A stretch of 35,132 bases of DNA from Candidatus Zixiibacteriota bacterium (GCA_029858555.1 JAOUEU010000006.1:1-35132); one strand, 5' to 3'. Positions 24,289 through 34,362 are shown, counted from the first letter of the stretch. Numbers and translations are program-made. The notes: generated by a model not told the origin, from the letters alone.

Positions 24289-26013
24289 TTGGATAAGAAA
24301 ACGATAGCATTGGTTGTCATCCTGGCACTCATCGTAATATTCTATTTCCCGATCATGCAGCGGCTGGGGTTCATGAAGCCTCCGGCCGAACAGCCGCCGG
24401 CGGAGGTGCCGACTGATACCGTTGCGCTATCTCAGCAGCCACCGCCGACATCACCTGCTGTCGAAGACACTTCTCAGATTATTGCGCCACAAAGGCTTGA
24501 AGAGGCCGCCATTTTGGCAGAGCCGATGCTTGATACTAATTATGTTGTTGATACAATTATAGTTAACACAAACAAATATTCGGTAATTCTGACGAGCTAT
24601 GGCGGTGGGCCGGTCTCGATGCTTCTGAATGACTATACCTACCGCAAGGACGGCCCCATCCAGATGCTTCCGGAAGCCGTTTCGGCAACCCCTGAGGCGA
24701 CATTCGCTGGCGGGACCTTCTCAACTTCGTCAATCCACTACGGCGCCAGCATACTGCCGGGCAGCTATGACGCGACCCGCGAGCCGCTGGATGTCATTTA
24801 TACATACCGGCGTCCGGAAGGTGGCGAAGTAATCAAATCTTACCGGTTCTACCCCGATCGGTACGCCTTCGACCTGGTGTTCGAAGTACGCGAGACGGTG
24901 GCGTTTGGTTTTGAGCGCAAGTACAACATGATGTGGAATACGCCGCTGGGGGTGACGGAACCTGATTTGCAGACGGATTACCAGGCGATGGAAGCGGTGG
25001 CGATGATGGCCGGTTCGCGGGAGAAGCTGGACGATTTCGAAGACGGCGTGCTCAAGCAGGATTTGACGGGAGCGACCACCTGGGCGGGGGTGCGCGCGAA
25101 ATATTTCGCGGCGGTGATAATCCCGAAAAACCGGGATGGTGATGCGGCTGTCGCCCGGGGTACGAAAAACAATGTGATGACCGCTGACGGCAAGGTGGAA
25201 CAAAGGAAAATCACGGCCGGCCTGGAGATGCAGTTCGCCAACGCCCCGGCTATTGCCGACAGCTTTACCGTATTCGTGGGGCCGTTGGATTACACGCTGA
25301 TGTCGAAATACGATGTGGGCCTGGAGGACATGCTCGATATCGGCACGACACCGTTCGTCGGCTGGATAATCAAGCCGTTCGCCATTGCCATCATCTGGCT
25401 TCTGCCCCGCCTTTACAGCGTGGTTCCCAATTACGGTCTGGTCATAATCCTGTTCGCATTGCTGGTGAAGATCGTGACGCTGCCGCTGTCGATGAAATCA
25501 TTCAAGTCGATGCAGGCGATGAAAACGCTTCAGCCGAAAATAGAGGCGCTCAAGGAGAAACACAAAAAGAACCCGCAGGCGCTCAACCAGGAAATGATGA
25601 AGCTGTACAAGGCGCACGGTGTGAACCCGATCTCGGGCTGTCTGCCGATTTTGCCGCAGATGCCGCTCTTTTTTGCGTTGTTCTCCGTTTTCCGCTCGAC
25701 CATCCTGCTTCGCGACGCACCTTTTGTGTGGTTCATATCCGACCTGTCACGCGGGGCGAGCGGTTTCGCCGACCCGTATATCGTTCTGGTGATAATTATG
25801 ATCGTGGCGCAGTTTGTCTCGCAGAAGTTCACGATGGCCTCCACGCAGCAGAACAAGGCCTTCATGTATATCATGCCGCTGTTCATGGGGTTCATCTTCT
25901 ACAAATTCGCCGCCGGCCTGGTGCTGTACTGGACGTGCTTCTCGGTGTTCTCGCTGCTGGACTATCTTGTTTTCCGTCGGGATAAAAACCCGCAGATCCA
26001 AACCGCCAAGTAG
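24289..26013 (+). CDS. yidC: Membrane protein insertase YidC
   Basis: 574 aa, TTG start with AAGGAAG upstream. Plan: first membrane helix (about residues 6-24), a Pro/Ala-rich linker, a large periplasmic beta domain (about 75-340), then the five-helix insertase core (NYGLVIILFALLVKIVTLPLS... to LYWTCFSVFSLLDYLVF). The long periplasmic domain is typical of diderm bacteria and absent from Gram-positive homologues. It inserts proteins with or without SecYEG. It ends two bases before mnmE, without the jag/khpB gene that often sits here. Confidence 0.96.
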   Translation: MDKKTIALVVILALIVIFYFPIMQRLGFMKPPAEQPPAEVPTDTVALSQQPPPTSPAVEDTSQIIAPQRLEEAAILAEPMLDTNYVVDTIIVNTNKYSVILTSYGGGPVSMLLNDYTYRKDGPIQMLPEAVSATPEATFAGGTFSTSSIHYGASILPGSYDATREPLDVIYTYRRPEGGEVIKSYRFYPDRYAFDLVFEVRETVAFGFERKYNMMWNTPLGVTEPDLQTDYQAMEAVAMMAGSREKLDDFEDGVLKQDLTGATTWAGVRAKYFAAVIIPKNRDGDAAVARGTKNNVMTADGKVEQRKITAGLEMQFANAPAIADSFTVFVGPLDYTLMSKYDVGLEDMLDIGTTPFVGWIIKPFAIAIIWLLPRLYSVVPNYGLVIILFALLVKIVTLPLSMKSFKSMQAMKTLQPKIEALKEKHKKNPQALNQEMMKLYKAHGVNPISGCLPILPQMPLFFALFSVFRSTILLRDAPFVWFISDLSRGASGFADPYIVLVIIMIVAQFVSQKFTMASTQQNKAFMYIMPLFMGFIFYKFAAGLVLYWTCFSVFSLLDYLVFRRDKNPQIQTAK

Positions 26014-26015
26014 CC

Positions 26016-27434
26016 ATGTGTCCGCAGAACAAAGGGCGCATCCGTCTCGCATTTGACGAGACTATTGCCGCCATCATCACCCCTCCGGGGGAAGGCGGCA
26101 TTGCGGCTGTCCGCATCGCCGGGCGGCGCAGCCGCGCTCTGCTGGAGAAACACTTCCGGGCAGCATCCCGGGCGACGGAGGCATCTGCCGCCGTACCCTT
26201 CCTCATGCGATACGGACAGTTTCTCAATCCGCAGGGGTGTGCGGTCGATGAGGTGATGGCGGTTTTTATGCCGGAAGGCAGGTCGTACACGGGTCTGGAA
26301 CAGGTGGAGCTGTATTGTCACGGGGGTCGGGAAGTAGTCAGGGAGATACTCGACAACCTGCTGGCCTCAGGCGCACGGGCCGCCGAGCCGGGTGAGTTCA
26401 CCAGGCTGGCCTTTCTCTCCGGTCGCATCGACCTGGTGCACGCCGAGGCCGTCGCGGAGATCATTGCCGCCAACACATCAGCATCGTTCGAAACCGCCCG
26501 GGAGCATCTCATCGGTGCTTACAGCGAACGCATCGAAAAATTGCGTGACGAGCTGGTGGAGATCATGGCCCAGGTGGAAGCCTCCATTGATTTTCCCGAG
26601 GAGGAGATCGATCCGGCCGAAGGCGTCAAGCTGGTTCCGTCACTGGACAGCATAATCGTCGATATCAGGGAGCTGGTCGACAGCTACCGGGGCGGAAGAA
26701 TTATAAGAGAAGGCTATAAGATCGCCATCGCCGGCCGGCCGAACTCCGGGAAATCCTCGTTATTCAATCTCATGCTCCGACAGGAGCGAGCCCTGGTCAC
26801 AGAGACGGCCGGCACTACCCGCGACTACCTGTCCGAATGGGTGGAACTTGACGGTTTTGCTGTCAACCTGGTTGACACCGCCGGCCTTCGCGCCAGGGGA
26901 GGCGTCATTGAGAAAGCCGGGCAGAAATCGGCCATGAAAATAATCGATGAGGCTGACCTGATACTGTGGATGTTTGACATTTGTGAGAAATCCTGGCAAA
27001 AAAACCTCGAGGCGGACTTAAAGTCTCTAAAACACAATCTTAATTTGTTGCTCGCCAACAAGATAGATCTGCTGAAAAATTATTCGTCGCATTTGACTCG
27101 GCTCACGGAGAAATCAAATTTGGTCTTCCCCATATCCTGTCTTACAGGTCGGGGAATCAAACGTTTGAAGAAGGCGATCGTTTCACATATTAATAGGAGT
27201 ATGCCTGACCTCACCTCGGGGGTGGTGGTGACTTCAGCCAGGCACCGCCAGAAGCTGGTCTCGGCTATCGCGAATCTCAGGAAAGCTCGGTCAAAACTCA
27301 AGGCTGCCGAGAGTCCGGAGTTAACTGCCTTTGACTTGCGGCAGGCGGTTAGTGATATTGACGAGATTACCGGACGGATATATACCGAGGAGATACTGGC
27401 TCGGATCTTTTCAAAATTCTGTGTTGGAAAGTGA
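26016..27434 (+). CDS. mnmE: tRNA modification GTPase MnmE
   Basis: 472 aa. The N-terminal tetrahydrofolate-binding domain (ETIAAIITPPGEGGIAAVRIAG, GEFTRLAFLSGRIDLVHAEAVAEII) is followed by a G domain with G1 GRPNSGKSS, G3 DTAGLR and G4 NKID, and by the C-terminal FCVGK (usual FCIGK) with the catalytic Cys. With MnmG it installs the (carboxymethyl)aminomethyl group on wobble uridine 34 of certain tRNAs. Start ATG is two bases after the yidC stop. A parS site lies in the 78-base gap that follows. Confidence 0.97.
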   Translation: MCPQNKGRIRLAFDETIAAIITPPGEGGIAAVRIAGRRSRALLEKHFRAASRATEASAAVPFLMRYGQFLNPQGCAVDEVMAVFMPEGRSYTGLEQVELYCHGGREVVREILDNLLASGARAAEPGEFTRLAFLSGRIDLVHAEAVAEIIAANTSASFETAREHLIGAYSERIEKLRDELVEIMAQVEASIDFPEEEIDPAEGVKLVPSLDSIIVDIRELVDSYRGGRIIREGYKIAIAGRPNSGKSSLFNLMLRQERALVTETAGTTRDYLSEWVELDGFAVNLVDTAGLRARGGVIEKAGQKSAMKIIDEADLILWMFDICEKSWQKNLEADLKSLKHNLNLLLANKIDLLKNYSSHLTRLTEKSNLVFPISCLTGRGIKRLKKAIVSHINRSMPDLTSGVVVTSARHRQKLVSAIANLRKARSKLKAAESPELTAFDLRQAVSDIDEITGRIYTEEILARIFSKFCVGK

Positions 27435-27454
27435 GAGCCTGAAAACATTGTACC

Positions 27455-27470
27455 GGTTTCACGTGAAACT
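27455..27470. promoter_or_regulatory. parS: parS centromere site 1 (ParB-binding)
   Basis: GGTTTCACGTGAAACT contains the 14-bp palindrome GTTTCACGTGAAAC, which is the core of the canonical parS (TGTTTCACGTGAAACA). Only the outermost base at each end differs. It lies between mnmE and mnmG, about 2.6 kb from parA. Confidence 0.92.
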
Positions 27471-27512
27471 GGTGGCGTCTGACTCATCTGACAACGGAAC
27501 AGGCATCAATAC

Positions 27513-29390
27513 ATGAACAAGAGCCTAGAAAACATTTACGATGTAGCCGTGATTGGCGGTGGCCATGCCGGTGTTGAAGCGGCCCTGGCCGTGGCCCGCA
27601 TGGGCAAGACGGCGGCGTTGATCACTATGGATGCGAATAGACTGGCCCTGATGTCCTGCAATCCGGCCATCGGCGGTATTGCCAAGTCCCACGTTGTCAA
27701 GGAGGTCGATGCCCTCGGCGGGTTGATGGGACGGGCTATCGACGCTACTGGTATACAGTTTCGGCGTCTGAACTTGTCGCGTGGTCCGGCGGTCTGGTCT
27801 ACTCGGGTACAGGCTGACCGTATTGCTTACACCAAATACGTCTCTGATCTTGTCGGCGCTCACAAAAACGTGACCATGGTGGAAGATGTGGCCGGGGAGC
27901 TGCTCGCCGACGGTACAGCCGTTTGCGGAGTCAGAACCGAGCAGGGGGAAATCATTCGTTCAAGGGCGGTTATCGTAACCACCGGGACATTCCTCGCGGG
28001 ACTGATCCATATCGGCGAGAAGAAAATAAAGGCCGGTCGAATGGATGAACAGGCCGCTTACGAATTGAGCAAGTCCCTGCTGTCTTTGGGATTTGAGCTG
28101 GGAAGACTGAAAACCGGCACTCCCCCCCGCCTTGACGGGGACACTGTAAATTGGGAGAAATGCGAAAAGCAACAAGGCCATGAACCTATACCGTTCTTTT
28201 CTTATAGCAACGGGCGACGAAAGGTCGATCAGGTTGCCTGTTATCTGACCAAAACAACTGCTGAGACCAAAAGAATCATATCCGCCAATTTTGGCCGCTC
28301 GCCGATATTCTCAGGCCAGATCACGTCAACCGGCCCAAGGTATTGTCCTTCAATCGAGGCCAAGTTTCATCGTTTCGCCGACAAGGAAAGTCATCAGATC
28401 TTTCTGGAGCCGGAAGGCAACGGAACTAACGAGATATATCCCAACGGCTTTTCAACCGCTCTGCCTGAAGAAGTGCAAAATTCAGCGATCAGAACCGTGG
28501 TGGGATTGGAACATGCAAAAATAACGAGGCCGGGGTATGCTATTGAATATGATTACAGTCCGGCCTATCAAATAAAACCTTCGCTGGAAACGAGGCGAGT
28601 CCGCGGTTTGTTTTTCGCCGGACAAATAAACGGGACTTCGGGATACGAAGAGGCGGCCGGCCAGGGGTTGATGGCCGGAATTAATGCGGTTCTTTATATA
28701 GAGCATGAGCCGCCGTTTGTTCTCGATCGCTCCGAGGCCTATATCGGTGTTATGATCGATGACCTGACAACGCGCTCGACCACAGAACCTTACCGTCTTT
28801 TCACTTCAAGGGCCGAGTACCGTCTGGCCCTGCGCGAGGACAATGCGCGAGACCGGCTTTTTGGCTACGCTAAGAAATACGGCTTGATCCCGGAGGGTGA
28901 CTTCGCAGAGTTCGAAAAGCTGAAAAAAGAAACAGAAGGTGTAATCAACAGGCTCCGGAGGACCCGCATCAAGGTGGCCGATTTGGGGGACCTGGGTATT
29001 AGGTTCAAAAAGACCGAAAGGATCAGCCTCGAAAATCTATTGAAGCAACCTAACATAACTATCAATGAGGCCCTGCCCTTTCTCAAACAGGCAGACCCGG
29101 CCTTGCCCGACAGGCACGAGGTTCTCGAACGGGCGGCTATTTTCATCAGGTACAGCGGCTATATTGGCAAACAGAAGCGGGAAATTGAAAAGTTCAGACG
29201 CATGGAAGAGGAGAGAATCCCCTTCGATTTCGATTATGAGACAGTGAGCGGCTTGAAAGTGGAAGCGCGGGAGAAGTTCCTTCACTTCCGTCCGGCCTCA
29301 CTGGGTCAAGCCGGCCGGATAGAGGGTGTCAGTCCGGGTGATATTGCTGTTCTTTCAGTTTACCTGATGAGACATAAAGGTGCCGACTGA
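27513..29390 (+). CDS. mnmG: tRNA uridine-5-carboxymethylaminomethyl modification enzyme MnmG (GidA)
   Basis: 625 aa. N-terminal FAD-binding VIGGGHAGVEAALAVARMGKTAALIT, then CNPAIGGIAKSHVVKEVDALGG, RRLNLSRGPAVWSTRVQADR, and GLFFAGQINGTSGYEEAAGQGL, all family signatures, and a C-terminal helical domain. It is the partner of MnmE in modification of tRNA wobble uridine. Length is normal. Its stop overlaps the rsmG start (TGATG). Confidence 0.97.
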   Translation: MNKSLENIYDVAVIGGGHAGVEAALAVARMGKTAALITMDANRLALMSCNPAIGGIAKSHVVKEVDALGGLMGRAIDATGIQFRRLNLSRGPAVWSTRVQADRIAYTKYVSDLVGAHKNVTMVEDVAGELLADGTAVCGVRTEQGEIIRSRAVIVTTGTFLAGLIHIGEKKIKAGRMDEQAAYELSKSLLSLGFELGRLKTGTPPRLDGDTVNWEKCEKQQGHEPIPFFSYSNGRRKVDQVACYLTKTTAETKRIISANFGRSPIFSGQITSTGPRYCPSIEAKFHRFADKESHQIFLEPEGNGTNEIYPNGFSTALPEEVQNSAIRTVVGLEHAKITRPGYAIEYDYSPAYQIKPSLETRRVRGLFFAGQINGTSGYEEAAGQGLMAGINAVLYIEHEPPFVLDRSEAYIGVMIDDLTTRSTTEPYRLFTSRAEYRLALREDNARDRLFGYAKKYGLIPEGDFAEFEKLKKETEGVINRLRRTRIKVADLGDLGIRFKKTERISLENLLKQPNITINEALPFLKQADPALPDRHEVLERAAIFIRYSGYIGKQKREIEKFRRMEEERIPFDFDYETVSGLKVEAREKFLHFRPASLGQAGRIEGVSPGDIAVLSVYLMRHKGAD

Positions 29391-30004
29391 TGAATTCATC
29401 TGATAGTGCGCTTATCTATAACGCAAAAGATCTGCTGGATAAGTACGATCCCACAAAAAGCTTAGATCGATTTTTCAGCCACCTGGCCCGTGAAAATAAG
29501 CGGGTCAACCTGGTTTCACGTGAAACCATCAGCGGCGATCGCCTTACCCAATTAGCGGCCGAATCACTGGCTGTTTTTGAGACTATCCCGTCGGCCAGCG
29601 TCGAGTCGTACCTTGACATCGGCTCCGGCGGCGGCTTTCCAGCGGTACCCATTCTTCTCACGCACTCGGTCGCACGGGCGGTGCTTGTCGAACGAACACA
29701 GAAGAAAGCGTCAGCTCTCAGGCGTATTCTCCTTGCCCTGGGCGTCAAGGCCACGATCCTGGCTACTACATTCGAGACGACGTCATTCCACGAAGATTTT
29801 GACCTGGTGACGCTCCGCCTGGTGCGGCTGACTCAGCCCCTGTTTACGGCCATAATGGCGGCGGTCAAACCGGGGGGAAGATTTTTGTACTACGCAGCTT
29901 CAGACTTTCCGACCGGTTCCGACCGGTGGAACTGTTCGTCCGGCAGCTATCGTGTTGGCCGCGAATCTCATCCGATATCTTACACGCTTTTTGTAAAAAC
30001 GTAG
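29390..30004 (+). CDS. rsmG: 16S rRNA (guanine-N7)-methyltransferase RsmG (GidB)
   Basis: 204 aa. SAM-binding LDIGSGGGFPAVPI and KKASALRRILLALGV fit RsmG, which methylates G527 of 16S rRNA in E. coli numbering. The N-terminal NLVSRETISG segment is encoded by bases that also form the second parS site. It is translationally coupled to mnmG by a one-base overlap. An 88-base gap separates it from parA. Confidence 0.95.
   Translation: MNSSDSALIYNAKDLLDKYDPTKSLDRFFSHLARENKRVNLVSRETISGDRLTQLAAESLAVFETIPSASVESYLDIGSGGGFPAVPILLTHSVARAVLVERTQKKASALRRILLALGVKATILATTFETTSFHEDFDLVTLRLVRLTQPLFTAIMAAVKPGGRFLYYAASDFPTGSDRWNCSSGSYRVGRESHPISYTLFVKT
29512..29527. promoter_or_regulatory. parS: parS centromere site 2, inside rsmG
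   Basis: GGTTTCACGTGAAACC is a perfect 16-bp palindrome with the parS core GTTTCACGTGAAAC. It lies within coding sequence (codons for LVSRET), 581 bases upstream of parA. Confidence 0.92.
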
Positions 30005-30092
30005 TCCACACCTGGTTTTTTGTTGATTTTTAGAGACCTTACCATAAACTACCCAAAACCTTATAACAGTACTGAAAATGACGGGATGAGTT

Positions 30093-30851
30093 TTGGGTAA
30101 GATTATAGCAATCGCCAATCAGAAGGGCGGTGTCGGCAAGACGACCACGGCCGTGAATCTGAGTTCGTGCCTGGCCGCCGCCGAGCAGAAGACACTGCTG
30201 ATAGACATGGATCCGCAGGCCAATTCCACCAGCGGGGTCGGTTTTGACAAGACGGCAGTGGAATCATCGGTCTATGATGTGCTTATTGACGCCAGGCCCA
30301 TTCGCGAAGTTATCAAACCGACCGACCTGCAATATCTCCACCTGGTGCCGTCGTCGATATCGCTGGTGGGTGCGGAGGTGGAGCTGGTCAGTATGCTCTC
30401 GCGGGAGACGCGTCTCCGGTCGGTGCTGACGGAGGTGGTTGACGAGTATCAGTACATCGTCATAGACTGTCCGCCCTCGCTGGGTCTATTGACCATCAAC
30501 ACCCTCACGGCGGCCGATTCCGTGATTATCCCGATCCAGTGCGAGTACTATGCGCTCGAGGGGCTGGGCCAGCTTTTGAACACGATCAAGCTGATCCAGG
30601 AGCATCTCAATCCGTCTTTGACAATTGAGGGAGTATTGCTAACGATGTACGACAGCCGCCTGAACCTTTCGCGGCAGGTTTCGGATGAGGTGCGCAAGTA
30701 TTTCGACGATAAAGTCTACGATACCGTCATCTCCCGCAACGTCCGTCTTTCCGAAGCGCCGTCGTTTGGCAAACCGATCATCCTTTACGATATTCTGTCT
30801 ACTGGCGCCGAAAACTACATGGCTCTGACAAAAGAGGTTATGGCACAATGA
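30093..30851 (+). CDS. parA: Chromosome-partitioning ATPase ParA/Soj
   Basis: 252 aa, TTG start. The ATG seven bases earlier runs straight into a stop. Deviant Walker A KGGVGKTT at residues 11-18 sits in IIAIANQKGGVGKTTTAVNLSSCLA. The DMDPQAN and VIDCPPSLGLLTINTL motifs are present. The protein is short and lacks the N-terminal HTH of plasmid type Ia ParA, as expected of a chromosomal Soj-type protein. With ParB-parS it moves the origin region and often regulates DnaA. It overlaps parB by 4 bases (ATGA). Confidence 0.97.
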   Translation: MGKIIAIANQKGGVGKTTTAVNLSSCLAAAEQKTLLIDMDPQANSTSGVGFDKTAVESSVYDVLIDARPIREVIKPTDLQYLHLVPSSISLVGAEVELVSMLSRETRLRSVLTEVVDEYQYIVIDCPPSLGLLTINTLTAADSVIIPIQCEYYALEGLGQLLNTIKLIQEHLNPSLTIEGVLLTMYDSRLNLSRQVSDEVRKYFDDKVYDTVISRNVRLSEAPSFGKPIILYDILSTGAENYMALTKEVMAQ

Positions 30852-31696
30852 GCAAAGTTGTTCTGGGTAAAGGCCTGGGTGCTTTGATTCCGAGCGAGGC
30901 CGGCAAAGCGGCGGGTGAAAAGAGACTACGGATGGTATCGCTGGACGGCATCGCGCCCAACCCGATGCAGCCGCGCCGCGACTTCGATGAGGCTTCGCTT
31001 ATCGAACTGGCCGAATCTTTCAAGATGAACGGTATCATACAACCTATCGTTGTCAGGCAGGACGGCGCCGTTTACACGATCATAGTCGGCGAGCGGCGCT
31101 TCCGGGCGGCCCGGCTGGCCGGCCTGGAAGAGATTCCCGTGATGGTCATGGAGGACGTTGATGATGCGGGTATGCTGGAACTGGCCCTGGTCGAAAACCT
31201 GCAGAGGGAAAACCTCAATCCGCTCGAGGTGGCCGAGGCCTACCGGATGCTCATTGAGAAGTGCGGTTTGACTCAGCGGGAGGTGGCCGAGAAAGTCGGA
31301 CGCAGCCGCACGGCCGTGACCAACCTGTTGCGGCTGCTCATGCTTCCGGATTCGGTCAAGAGCTACATCCGCGAAGGCAAACTGAGCGAGGGCCATGCCC
31401 GGGCGGTGCTGGCGGTAAATGACGAGGCCGAGATGCTTCGCCTGAGTGAGCGAATAGTCAACGAGTCGCTCTCGGTGCGGCAGACAGAGGAAGTTACCCG
31501 CCGGAGCACTCGCCGGCGACTGGTGCCGAAGAAAAAACTGCCGGCGATCGCGGAGATGGAATCGTACCTCAAGCGCCTGCTGGCAACATCGGTGAAAATC
31601 AGCCATGGTTTGAAACGCGGCCGGATAAAGATCGAATATTACGGGGATGACGATCTCAATCGTCTGCTGGAACTGTTCCGCCGCATCGAGCAATAG
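30848..31696 (+). CDS. parB: Chromosome-partitioning protein ParB/Spo0J (CTPase)
   Basis: 282 aa. N-terminal ParA-contact region (LGKGLGALIPS), ParB/Srx fold with NPMQPRRDFDEASLIELAESFKMNGIIQPIVVR and the CTP-binding GERRFRAARLAG, central HTH (LTQREVAEKVGRSRTAVTNLLRLL) for parS, and C-terminal dimerisation domain. Two parS sites are present upstream, and the HTH and CTP motifs look intact. The M23 peptidase gene starts 3 bases after its stop, so segregation and envelope genes are likely in one transcript. Confidence 0.97.
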   Translation: MSKVVLGKGLGALIPSEAGKAAGEKRLRMVSLDGIAPNPMQPRRDFDEASLIELAESFKMNGIIQPIVVRQDGAVYTIIVGERRFRAARLAGLEEIPVMVMEDVDDAGMLELALVENLQRENLNPLEVAEAYRMLIEKCGLTQREVAEKVGRSRTAVTNLLRLLMLPDSVKSYIREGKLSEGHARAVLAVNDEAEMLRLSERIVNESLSVRQTEEVTRRSTRRRLVPKKKLPAIAEMESYLKRLLATSVKISHGLKRGRIKIEYYGDDDLNRLLELFRRIEQ

Positions 31697-31699
31697 CCC

Positions 31700-32488
31700 A
31701 TGGGAAAGGCAAAGTACGTAACGGTCATGATTGTGCCGGAGGGCACGGAATCACGCAGGGGGTTCCGTATCCGGCAATGGCTGCTCCAGTTCATAATCAT
31801 ATTCATCGCGTGTGTTCTGGTTGGCATCGTCTTGTTCTTCGCCTTTTACGGAAAAGTTCTGACGCGAGCGGCAATGACCGACAGGCTGGAAGCGGAGAAT
31901 GAACGACTTTTGCGATACCAGTACAAGGTCAAGATGCTCGAAGACAACCTGAAGCAGACGCGCGATATTGTGGGCCGGCTGGTGAAACTGGCCGGTATCG
32001 ATTACGAATTCCCGGAGATTCCCGATGATTCCACGATGTTCGCGTCACTGGACAGGGCGGCGATCGCACTGGCCGACCGCGCCGGCACACAGGACTGGAG
32101 TTTTCCCGCCGGTCTGCCGATTCAAGGATTTATAAGCCAGGGTTTTGAGACTGCCGATGAGGAACGGTATCATCCGGGTATTGACATCGCCTGTGCCGAG
32201 GGCACGCCGGTCCTGGCGACGGCGGCGGGGATGGTCATGTATGCCGATTACGATTCGGTGTATGGATACATGGTGGTTTTGAGACACAACGACAGCGTGG
32301 CGACGATATACGGCCACAACAGCGAATTACTGGTCGAGCTGGGGCAGAAGGTTCCGGCCGGCGGTCGGGTAGCGCTCTCGGGCAATACCGGCATATCCAC
32401 CGCCCCGCACCTTCATTACGAGATGAGAATTCACGATGAACCCATAAATCCTTTGGAAAATCCGTATGATAAAAAAGTCAACCAATAA
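31700..32488 (+). CDS. Membrane-anchored M23 (LytM) peptidase with coiled coil
   Basis: 262 aa. One membrane helix (about residues 29-50) and a coiled coil (about 60-95, DRLEAENERLLRYQYKVKMLEDNLKQTRD) precede a C-terminal LytM domain. Zinc ligands can be placed in YHPGIDIA (His, Asp) and HLHYE (second His of the HxH), so it should be an active peptidoglycan endopeptidase. The start is 3 bases after parB and the 3' end overlaps the bactofilin gene by 23 bases. M23-bactofilin pairs occur in many bacteria and shape the cell wall locally. Confidence 0.93.
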   Translation: MGKAKYVTVMIVPEGTESRRGFRIRQWLLQFIIIFIACVLVGIVLFFAFYGKVLTRAAMTDRLEAENERLLRYQYKVKMLEDNLKQTRDIVGRLVKLAGIDYEFPEIPDDSTMFASLDRAAIALADRAGTQDWSFPAGLPIQGFISQGFETADEERYHPGIDIACAEGTPVLATAAGMVMYADYDSVYGYMVVLRHNDSVATIYGHNSELLVELGQKVPAGGRVALSGNTGISTAPHLHYEMRIHDEPINPLENPYDKKVNQ

Positions 32489-32888
32489 CGAAGTGGATGG
32501 TTTGATGAACACCATAATTGGCAAGGACACCATTATAACGGGCACCCTGGACGTTAAAGGGGCGCTTCGAGTCGACGGTACCGTTAAGGGTAAGGTCATT
32601 TGTTCGGATTGTGTGACGATCGGGGCTACTGGTCTGGTGGAGGCTGAAATAGAAGCCGACACCGCCATCGTGGCCGGGCGCATGGTCGGCAATATCAACG
32701 CCGTCGAGAAGATTGAACTGCAGGCTAAGTGCGAGATGGAAGGGGACTTGAAGACCAAATCCCTGGTGATTGAGCAGGGGGCCGTCTTCTGCGGAGCCTG
32801 TAATATGAAAGATAGGGGTCCCGATCTGGGATTTTTGCCGGCTGAGAAACAGAAGGCAGAAATTCTTGTTAACAGAGACGACGACTAA
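32466..32888 (+). CDS. Bactofilin (polymer-forming cytoskeletal protein)
   Basis: 140 aa. A right-handed beta-helix domain with hydrophobic and Gly repeats (TIITGTLDVKGALRVDGTVKGKVICSDCVTIGATGLVEAEIEADTAIVAGRMVGNI) and the C-terminal FCGACNM typical of the family. It polymerises without nucleotides and positions cell-wall enzymes, here most simply the M23 peptidase it overlaps. ATG 32466 lies inside the preceding gene. ATG 32505 (MNTIIGKDT) would start right at the domain and is equally possible. Confidence 0.93.
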   Translation: MIKKSTNNEVDGLMNTIIGKDTIITGTLDVKGALRVDGTVKGKVICSDCVTIGATGLVEAEIEADTAIVAGRMVGNINAVEKIELQAKCEMEGDLKTKSLVIEQGAVFCGACNMKDRGPDLGFLPAEKQKAEILVNRDDD

Positions 32889-33060
32889 TTGCTGTGGACA
32901 AATCCACATTCGTTGATGTTTGTGGAAAAGGTCCGAATATTGTGGACAACCCCTTATCTTGTTGGTGTAAAACAAAATAATATCATTTAGGCCGGCCTAC
33001 AATCCGCCTTTTATCCACAAAAATCCGTACTTTAAGCCAAAGTTTGAATTGTAGTTAGCC
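32889..33060. other. oriC: Candidate replication origin: DnaA-box cluster with AT-rich segment
   Basis: Within about 130 bases there are DnaA-box-like 9-mers. A perfect TTATCCACA lies at 33011-33019. One-mismatch boxes on the other strand are TTGTCCACA at 32893-32901 and 32941-32949, and TTTTCCACA at 32921-32929. A partial box AAATCCACA lies at 32900-32908. An AT-rich stretch, about 32963-32990 (TAAAACAAAATAATATCATTTA), lies between the box groups and could unwind. It is gene-free and sits next to parAB. Against it, the rpmH-parB genes run toward this site rather than away, so a DnaA-titration locus is an alternative. Confidence 0.65.
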
Positions 33061-33302
33061 TGTTTTTGTCATGTAACGGATTATCCCGGAGGGGCAATCT
33101 CTCACATTCAGAATGCCGTCAGGCTCTCTCAGATGTGACTCTTCACGGCTCGATATCAAGCCCATGCCGCCGCGGCAAGGCATCGGTGACTTTTTCAGGC
33201 TCTCTCTATTGATTTTCAACGAGATAAGTAGTAACTTTTCGCCGTTTAACCAGTATAAACGGAACAATTCAGAAAGAAACTGCGAAACACCCGGAGGAAT
33301 AG
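33061..33302. other. Non-coding remainder of the origin-moxR gap
   Basis: No ORF with credible protein character was found. A 70-codon minus-strand frame and a 67-codon plus-strand frame lack family signatures and good start signals. A GC-rich CCGCCGCGGC element lies near 33168. The moxR ribosome binding site CCGGAGGAA ends the gap. Confidence 0.4.
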
Positions 33303-34310
<1,008 letters not shown>

Positions 34311-34362
34311 GCCGGTCGGTGGCGATGCGTTTATTAATCAATTTATAGTGTGACGGGAAACC

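Noticed and set aside
33055-33267. Minus-strand 70-codon open frame next to the candidate origin
   Set aside because: No recognised motif and poor start context; could be real but cannot be supported.
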